In this document: in pieces, positions 60,580 through 64,000 of the stretch
Numbering within the stretch: the stretch's first letter is position 1
Layout of the letters: each line of letters starts with the position of its first letter
Origin: Paenibacillus_AA sp045062745
GTDB taxonomy: Bacteria; Bacillota; Bacilli; Paenibacillales; NBRC-103111
DNA length: 64,000 bases
Reading direction: 5' to 3'
NCBI RefSeq assembly: GCF_045062745.1
Contig: NZ_JBJGED010000018.1
Location: 91,963 to 155,962, forward strand
Program-made: the position numbers and the translations under genes
Notes under the pieces: model-generated
What the model was told of the DNA's origin: nothing
What the model saw: only the letters and a program-made list of their open reading frames with translations
Database searches by the model: none

Positions 60580-61407
60580 GTGCGCATCGTCGTCGTGGAA
60601 GACCAGCAGGAGCTGTGCAACGCGCTCGCCAAACGAATCTCCAGGCTGCATGAGGACTATGAAATCGTGGGAAAAGCCTACAACGGACGCGACGGATTGA
60701 GCTTGATCCAAACGACCCGGCCCGACGCGGCGTTCATCGACATTCGCATGCCGCATCTGGACGGCCTTCAACTGATGGAGCAACTAAGCAAAGAAGTGAA
60801 GCGTCACACCAAGTGCATCATCTTGACCGCTTATTCCGATTTCCCGTATACGCAGCGCTCGATTCGCGGAGGAGCGTTCGATTATTTGCTGAAGCCGATC
60901 TCGAACAGCATGCTGGAGGAAGTGATGGAGCGGGTCGCCGCCGAGAAACACGTACCGGCTGAACTCCATGCCCCTTATACCGTTTCGGTCGCCGCAGCGC
61001 CATCGTATCCGCTGGACGACTATGCAGAATGTCACTTGAACCTTACGATTCGGGAGAAACAAATTACGGACGAGCTCGTGCTTCAGGTACTCAGCATTAT
61101 CGGATCGGAGTACCGGAACCCGATCGCCTTGAACAGCCTCGCCGATCGGCTGCATGTTAGCGTTAGCCACCTGTGCCGCCTGTTCGCGAAGAAGGTGGGC
61201 ACGAATTTGATCGCGTATCTGAACGGCTTCCGCATCGAGCTCGCCAAGACGCTGATGGCGAATACGGAGCTTCGAATCGGCGATATCGCCAAGCTGACCG
61301 GCTTCGGCAACATGACTTACTTCGGCCGGTTGTTCCGCAAGCATACGAGCCTGTCCCCCACGGAATTCAAACAATACGCTGCAGCCGCCCGAGAGCTTCC
61401 ATTATGA
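60580..61407 (+). CDS. YesN-like AraC-type response regulator
   Basis: The GTG at 60580 is 8 bases after AAGGTG. The 275-residue protein has a receiver domain (ED about 7-8, phospho-acceptor Asp about 54 in FIDIRMPH, Lys in DYLLKPIS) and a C-terminal AraC domain with two helix-turn-helix motifs (ALNSLADRLHVSVSHLCRLF; ELRIGDIAKLTGFGNMTYFG). It overlaps the kinase gene by ATGA. This pairing with a YesM kinase typically activates adjacent sugar transporter genes, here the binding protein at 63213. Confidence 0.92.
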   Translation: MRIVVVEDQQELCNALAKRISRLHEDYEIVGKAYNGRDGLSLIQTTRPDAAFIDIRMPHLDGLQLMEQLSKEVKRHTKCIILTAYSDFPYTQRSIRGGAFDYLLKPISNSMLEEVMERVAAEKHVPAELHAPYTVSVAAAPSYPLDDYAECHLNLTIREKQITDELVLQVLSIIGSEYRNPIALNSLADRLHVSVSHLCRLFAKKVGTNLIAYLNGFRIELAKTLMANTELRIGDIAKLTGFGNMTYFGRLFRKHTSLSPTEFKQYAAAARELPL

Positions 61408-63149
61408 GAAACACGATCTACCACCCCATCAAATCATCGCTGCGCAAAAAAATGGTGATCGGCTTCATCGTTTTTATCAGCATCCCCATTCTGTTCTTCG
61501 AAATGGTCCTGTTCCAATCGTGGTTGGGCACAACCCGGAATATTGTCGTCAACCAGTACGAGACAATCCTAAACGACTCGATCGCCTCGCTTATGCAGAA
61601 TATCGTCACGATCGAGCGGATGAACGACTATTTGTACCGGGACTACCAAACCGAACCCGTGCTCTTCGAGAAGCTGACTTCGGGCTCGGACGGGCCCACC
61701 CTCCGCAGCGACCCCTATCTGAATGCCGTCTTCACCCAATTGAGCCGCCAGTTCTTCAGCCAAGCGGAAGACGAGATCACGTTCAGCTTCTTCTCGATGG
61801 ACGGCGATTTGATCTATCAACGGTCCAATAGTCCGGGACGAGCCCAATTTTTGAGCCTGGTGTCCAATTACAAGGAAGAAGCATGGTTCCAGCAAGTGGC
61901 CGACAACGGGCCGATCAATACGGTGCTGCCGGCTCACCGCTCTTTTTTCCAGCTCGAGGATACGTCGATCTACTTCTCCTTCGGCCAAGTGATCCGAAGC
62001 CCGTTCGATCTGTTGCCCGCGGGGATTAGCATGCTGACCGTAGACGCGTCCCTTTTCGCCAAGGTGCTGAAATCCCCCTCCGACAATGAGCTGATCAAGA
62101 CGGTTGTGACGTCCCTGGACGGACGCCGCGTGTATACGAACGACCCGGAAGACCATATTCCGGTGCATTCTTCGCATATTTTCCATCAACAGCTCGATCC
62201 GTACGCTTGGGAGGTCAGCGCCTACTTGTCCAGCGAGCGGCTGTCGCAAAGCTATATCGTAGGTATGATTCGGAACAACGGCCTGTTCGTCGTGGCCAAC
62301 TTCGTCATGCTGGCGGCGATCATCGGCTTCCTGACGCGCCAGCTGAAGCCCTTGTACGTGCTCGCCGACAAGATGAGGAAAGCGAAGGAAGGCCATTTCC
62401 ACGTGAAGATCGTTCAGTCGTCCACGGACGAGCTGGGGATGCTCTCCGAGATTTTCAATGAAATGACGACGGAGATTAAGCGCCTGTTCGAGAATCAGCA
62501 GAAGGATTACCAAGAAAAGCTGGCGTTTCAAATGAAATCGCTGGAAAGCCAAATCAATCCCCATTTCATCTACAACATGCTCGACCTGATTCAGAGCCGC
62601 GTTTATGAAGACAATCCGGACAAGGCGTCGGACTTGATCGTCGCGCTGTCCGTCATTATGCGATATACGACGACCCGGCCCGGGGAGAAGGTGACGTGCG
62701 CGGAGGAGATCAAGTGGCTGAGGGACTATTTGTTCCTGCAGCAGCAGTTGTTCGGGGAGCGGGTGGACGTTCGGCTGGATTTCGACGACCGGATCATGTC
62801 GTGCAAAGTGCACAAGCTTATCCTGCAGCCGATTATCGAAAATGCGTTCATTCATGGGTTCGAACCGGGCCGAAGCGGCAACCGGCTGCTGATCCGAGGC
62901 TATCGGGAAGACGGCTTCCTGGTGTTCGAAGTTCGCGACGACGGGCGGGGCTTCGCGGAACCGGTCGATCTGCATCTGACTCGTGACAATGTGGACGGGC
63001 TGAAGGAGTGGGGAACCGGACTCTACGTGACCGCGCAGCGGTTTTTGCTTCAATCCGACCAAGCGAGTATACATTTGCAGAGCGCACCAGGAGGGGGCAC
63101 GAGTGTCGTGATGAAGCAATTTTGTATGAGTGAGACGCAAATTCCGTAG
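61404..63149 (+). CDS. YesM-like sensor histidine kinase
   Basis: The ATG at 61404 overlaps the regulator stop (ATGA). The 581-residue protein has two membrane helices (about 18-40 and 285-310) enclosing a ~240-residue extracellular sensor domain, a HAMP domain, the LytS/YesM-type histidine kinase motif (KSLESQINPHFIYNMLD, phospho-acceptor His) and an ATPase domain (DDGRGFAEP). The sensor probably reads a sugar or a binding protein. It is followed 63 bases later by the solute-binding lipoprotein gene. Confidence 0.92.
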   Translation: MRNTIYHPIKSSLRKKMVIGFIVFISIPILFFEMVLFQSWLGTTRNIVVNQYETILNDSIASLMQNIVTIERMNDYLYRDYQTEPVLFEKLTSGSDGPTLRSDPYLNAVFTQLSRQFFSQAEDEITFSFFSMDGDLIYQRSNSPGRAQFLSLVSNYKEEAWFQQVADNGPINTVLPAHRSFFQLEDTSIYFSFGQVIRSPFDLLPAGISMLTVDASLFAKVLKSPSDNELIKTVVTSLDGRRVYTNDPEDHIPVHSSHIFHQQLDPYAWEVSAYLSSERLSQSYIVGMIRNNGLFVVANFVMLAAIIGFLTRQLKPLYVLADKMRKAKEGHFHVKIVQSSTDELGMLSEIFNEMTTEIKRLFENQQKDYQEKLAFQMKSLESQINPHFIYNMLDLIQSRVYEDNPDKASDLIVALSVIMRYTTTRPGEKVTCAEEIKWLRDYLFLQQQLFGERVDVRLDFDDRIMSCKVHKLILQPIIENAFIHGFEPGRSGNRLLIRGYREDGFLVFEVRDDGRGFAEPVDLHLTRDNVDGLKEWGTGLYVTAQRFLLQSDQASIHLQSAPGGGTSVVMKQFCMSETQIP

Positions 63150-63212
63150 GATAGAATGACTTTTGAAACCGCTTTATAATGAGGGCAATCTATCCAAATT
63201 GGGGGTTTCGCC

Positions 63213-64000
63213 ATGTTCCGTAAATCGATCGCATGGGGTGTCATCTGTACGCTGCTGCTCGTTCTGATTGTAGGGTGCTCCAGCGGAGAGCCCGCCACGG
63301 GCGGTAATAGCACGCCGTCCGGCAGCTCGCCGCCCGAGAAGAAGAGCGTTACGCTCAAAATGCAAATCGCTGAAGGGCTCATCGTCAACCGGGACACGGT
63401 GCTCGGCATGATCGGCGAGTTCAACAAGGTGCATCCGGAAATCAAAGTGGAGCTGGAAACGCTGCCGGCGGATCAACGGAACGCCAAGCTGCAGACGATG
63501 ATCACGACGGCGGAAATGCCGGACATTTATCAGCTGAACGCTCTGCACGAGCTCACGACGTTGTCCAACAAGGCGGGCTATCTGTATGATCTAAGTCAGC
63601 TGGAAGCGGCCAAGTCGTTCTCGGACGATATTCGCAAAGGCGTTACCGTGGACGGGAAGATGGCGGTATTCCCGACCGGCCTCGGGTTCGTAGGGCTCGC
63701 ATACAACATTCCGCTGCTGGAATCGGTCGGGTATTCGAAGCCGCCGCAGACATGGGAAGAGTTCCTGGATGCGGGCGAGAAGCTCAAAGCGAAAGGTGTC
63801 CCGCTCCTGGTCTACGCCGGCAAATGGGCGACCGCGATCGGCAACGTGTTCCATTGGACGTTCGCGAACAAGGGTGTCAAGGACAAAGAGTTCCAGGCTG
63901 CGTATTTGGGTCAGAAGGTCGATTGGACGAAGTACAAGGACGTGCTGCTGGAAGGGTATGACCGCTTCAACAAGCTGAATAAGTACGTGTTGACCGGCAG
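63213..64000 (+). CDS. Sugar ABC transporter solute-binding lipoprotein (3' end outside window)
   Basis: The ATG at 63213 opens a frame that runs off the window edge (262 codons here; the family is usually about 430). The lipobox LIVGC places lipidated Cys at 22. The body matches extracellular sugar-binding proteins: IKVELETLPADQRNAKLQTM, then YDLSQLEAAKSF, VYAGKWATAIGN. It lies just downstream of the YesN/YesM pair, whose members control such transporters, so its permeases are expected just beyond 64000. The G-rich ribosome site is GGGGG ahead of the ATG. Confidence 0.9.
   Translation, partial: MFRKSIAWGVICTLLLVLIVGCSSGEPATGGNSTPSGSSPPEKKSVTLKMQIAEGLIVNRDTVLGMIGEFNKVHPEIKVELETLPADQRNAKLQTMITTAEMPDIYQLNALHELTTLSNKAGYLYDLSQLEAAKSFSDDIRKGVTVDGKMAVFPTGLGFVGLAYNIPLLESVGYSKPPQTWEEFLDAGEKLKAKGVPLLVYAGKWATAIGNVFHWTFANKGVKDKEFQAAYLGQKVDWTKYKDVLLEGYDRFNKLNKYVLTG

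Noticed and set aside
1..64000. tRNA, rRNA or prophage segments
   Set aside because: No cloverleaf-like segment with CCA-type ends, ribosomal RNA motif or phage structural gene was recognised when reading the intergenic regions; a covariance search was not possible here.

Overview
The window looks like chromosome from a spore-forming, moderately GC-rich member of the Paenibacillaceae (Paenibacillus or a close relative). The grounds are the spoVA genes, the yqeG-yqeH-aroE-yhbY-nadD-yqeK-rsfS-yqeM block, the comER/comEA/comEB/comEC locus, two T-box leaders, a c-di-AMP riboswitch, lipoproteins with Firmicutes lipoboxes, strong GGAGG ribosome sites and frequent TTG/GTG starts. No rRNA, tRNA, CRISPR array or prophage was seen. 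Layout: 1-6514 is a sugar ABC transporter operon in which an NHL/Yip1 membrane protein and a DUF5696-like membrane-anchored protein lie between permease genes. 7080-11361 holds an IclR regulator, two small unknown genes and an MBOAT/SGNH pair for O-acylation of a surface polymer. 11669-15128 is a lipoprotein, response regulator and histidine kinase operon. 15193-21951 has thpR, serC, a membrane-anchored XRE regulator, a polysaccharide deacetylase, a 3D-domain wall protein behind a c-di-AMP riboswitch, an orphan OmpR-type regulator and trmL. 22079-29511 is more accessory: an AbrB-like zinc-finger regulator behind a Fur-like palindrome, an IS3 element with a programmed frameshift, a PD-(D/E)XK-wHTH protein behind a leader terminator, a Gfo/Idh oxidoreductase with a convergent IclR gene, and WYL/ArsR/DinB genes. 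29613-38551 carries aroA behind a T-box, a UgtP-like glycosyltransferase, spoVAC and spoVAE flanking a collapsed spoVAD, and a MoxR-DUF58-transglutaminase operon. 38670-45688 is the yqeG-to-yqeM housekeeping operon with a CvfB-like gene inserted, ending in an HD-domain gene. 46087-55950 has an extradiol dioxygenase, leuS behind a T-box, comER, and comEA-metY-comEB-comEC. 55978-64000 returns to carbohydrate functions: an AraC regulator divergent from a large secreted beta-propeller protein, an AT-rich unknown gene, and a YesN/YesM pair followed by a sugar-binding lipoprotein that runs off the end. The two ends of the window resemble each other: each is a polysaccharide or sugar uptake module with dedicated regulation (IclR; YesMN/AraC). 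The middle is core biosynthesis, translation, sporulation and competence. The most notable anomalies are the out-of-frame internal deletion of spoVAD, a dispersed palindromic repeat at 3' ends of genes (three copies), a perfect 18-bp-arm palindrome translated inside thpR, a 9-bp tandem repeat translated inside comEC, a ComEA without an SLBB-like segment, and a terminator hairpin inside the leader of the nuclease-like gene. The NHL/Yip1 plus DUF5696 transporter locus is the best candidate for a functionally undescribed system.
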